64,000 bases of DNA, taken from contig NZ_FNBG01000013.1 in assembly GCF_900102215.1 (NCBI RefSeq), forward strand, positions 1 through 64,000, written 5' to 3'. Both the position numbers and the translations under genes were made by a program. Below the pieces are notes generated by a model, which was given only the letters and a program-made list of their open reading frames with translations, had not been told where the DNA came from and made no database searches. The stretch is from Fontibacillus panacisegetis. Its GTDB lineage: Bacteria > Bacillota > Bacilli > Paenibacillales > Paenibacillaceae. This document shows positions 63,212 through 64,000 of this stretch, one piece after another (the first letter of the stretch is position 1; each line of letters starts with the position of its first letter).

Positions 63212-63432
63212 CTTCTCTCCTCCCGACTGGAATTGAACTTTGAACTGCCTTATTAAAATCAGAAAAAGCCTACCTTCACCTCGGAATACACACATGCACC
63301 TTGAAATACATGTAGTTCCTTATACAGGCGAAGACAGGCTCCATTGCCGCTTCTGGCGAACACCCCATTGTGTTCGGTTTGAGCTATTAAATTGGTTGTG
63401 ATGAGACTTACTATAAATAAGGATTTTAATTA

Positions 63433-63490
63433 TGTCAATATTTATAACATAATTTTTATTTTATTAATTTTAATGTAATATAATCTAACG
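63433..63490. promoter_or_regulatory. TnrA/GlnR-type boxes between nirB and the divergent gene
   Basis: TGTCAATATTTATAACA (63433-63449) is a perfect match to TGTNA-N7-TNACA. TGTAATATAATCTAACG (63474-63490) has one mismatch. The 478-bp gap 63212-63689 is very AT-rich and otherwise shows no recognised feature. Control by nitrogen limitation is likely. Confidence 0.7.
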
Positions 63491-63689
63491 TAATTATGTA
63501 ATTTACAGACAAATCAATATATTTTTTGCATAAAATCATTGAAATTTCCGAAAGTATATTGATTTTTCAGAAAAACGGCGCGAAAATACATCTATAAAAT
63601 TAAAGTTTAAAATTTATATGTCAGGTTTTTTAACTAATTGATTGCATTCACATATCCAATGTTCGTATGATAGGAGGGTTAATCTCCCG

Positions 63690-64000
63690 ATGCGTTTTTT
63701 ACTGGTCGTTCGCGAATTCGCCTCCCCACTTGCTGAAGAGACATGTACAAAGAGATCAAATATTTCAACAGGTACCGCGGATCCGGAATACTTACTGAAG
63801 ACGAATGGCTATCAGGTATTTTCCTCAGATCTCGAAGCTGAAATCTATGGCTCAGTTAAAGAAGCTGACGCTGCTATTCTCCAATTACCGATTGCTGGCA
63901 TCAAAGTCTGGAGTGAGCTGCTGCATAAGCGGAAAGCACTTCCTCTCTTGTGGTGGTGCAGCCCAGAGGCAGCATCAGCCTCTCTGCAGGCCTGCGAGGA
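63690..64000 (+). CDS. Unknown protein, N-terminal part (runs off the right edge)
   Basis: From ATG 63690, after TAGGAGGG, the frame is open to the end, giving 103 residues. It begins MRFLLVVREFASPLAEE and continues with EYLLKTNGYQVFSSDLEAEI and DAAILQLPIAGIKVW. The alternation of hydrophobic strands and helices resembles a receiver-like or Rossmann-type domain. In Paenibacillus, ANTAR-domain nitrate regulators often lie beside nas genes; this is a guess from context and not from a motif. The TnrA-like boxes lie about 200 bp upstream. Confidence 0.6.
   Translation, partial: MRFLLVVREFASPLAEETCTKRSNISTGTADPEYLLKTNGYQVFSSDLEAEIYGSVKEADAAILQLPIAGIKVWSELLHKRKALPLLWWCSPEAASASLQACE

Overview
The window looks like chromosomal DNA of a spore-forming, facultatively aerobic Gram-positive bacterium, most likely a Paenibacillus or close relative. 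The signs are strong Shine-Dalgarno sites with frequent TTG/GTG starts, a sporulation-type muramoyl de-N-acetylase (pdaA), yclNOPQ-type petrobactin uptake, cydABCD, an yjlC-ndh pair, a YesM/YesN-type two-component system beside a sugar transporter, nasD/E-type nitrite reductase with TnrA-like boxes, and a DUF4023 peptide. No rRNA, tRNA or CRISPR array was seen.

Layout. 1-330: end of an IS1182-type element. 533-4730: heterodimeric ABC exporter with a MarR regulator. 4.8-12.8 kb: pdaA, a LysR/cidA/cidB unit, an MBOAT acyltransferase with a secreted partner, an oxidoreductase and a nitroreductase. 13.2-20.3 kb: gdhA, a BlaI-type repressor with an M56 sensor protease, yjlC-ndh and a GltC-like regulator. 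20.4-23.8 kb: an accessory island. It holds a hairpin-flanked cassette (RHH repressor, DUF6809 protein, one broken gene) followed by a decayed retron (structured ncRNA region, Xre protein, frameshifted reverse transcriptase). 23.8-30.4 kb: cydABCD and a YgbA-like gene. 30.6-31.7 kb: catalase pseudogene. 32.1-35.9 kb: yclNOPQ behind a Fur box. 36-41 kb: small and metabolic genes, including two UbiA-type prenyltransferases. 41.3-47.4 kb: a GGDEF-EAL protein, a glycosyltransferase, a secreted protein, an SDR remnant and an SRPBCC/ArsR pair. 47.5-56.6 kb: alpha-galactoside uptake and hydrolysis. 56.8-59.2 kb: alkylation repair genes and a GGDEF remnant. 59.2 kb to the end: a flavin monooxygenase, nirBD and the start of a divergent gene.

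How the parts work together. Cytochrome bd (cydABCD) and NDH-2 (yjlC-ndh) form a short respiratory chain suited to low oxygen, and a MenA-like enzyme may supply its menaquinone. gdhA, the GltC-like regulator and nirBD form a nitrogen-assimilation theme. In the sugar locus a YesM/YesN pair probably senses an oligosaccharide, an ABC transporter imports it and a GH36 enzyme cleaves it.

The most unusual material is the 20.4-23.8 kb island. Its retron has a long-range 9-bp inverted repeat (22106-22114 and 22394-22402) that could be the a1/a2 pair enclosing msr-msd. Its reverse transcriptase keeps the YVDD and ITG-type motifs but has lost reading frame near residue 80. Upstream, two inverted copies of a roughly 55-bp hairpin element bracket a small cassette whose repressor promoter is overlaid by a perfect 40-bp palindrome. 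Other items worth a look are a three-copy operator before the BlaI-type gene, an M56 protease with a duplicated unfamiliar ectodomain, and a 16-bp intergenic palindrome (CCTGC-N6-GCAGG) present once in each of three separate intergenic regions.
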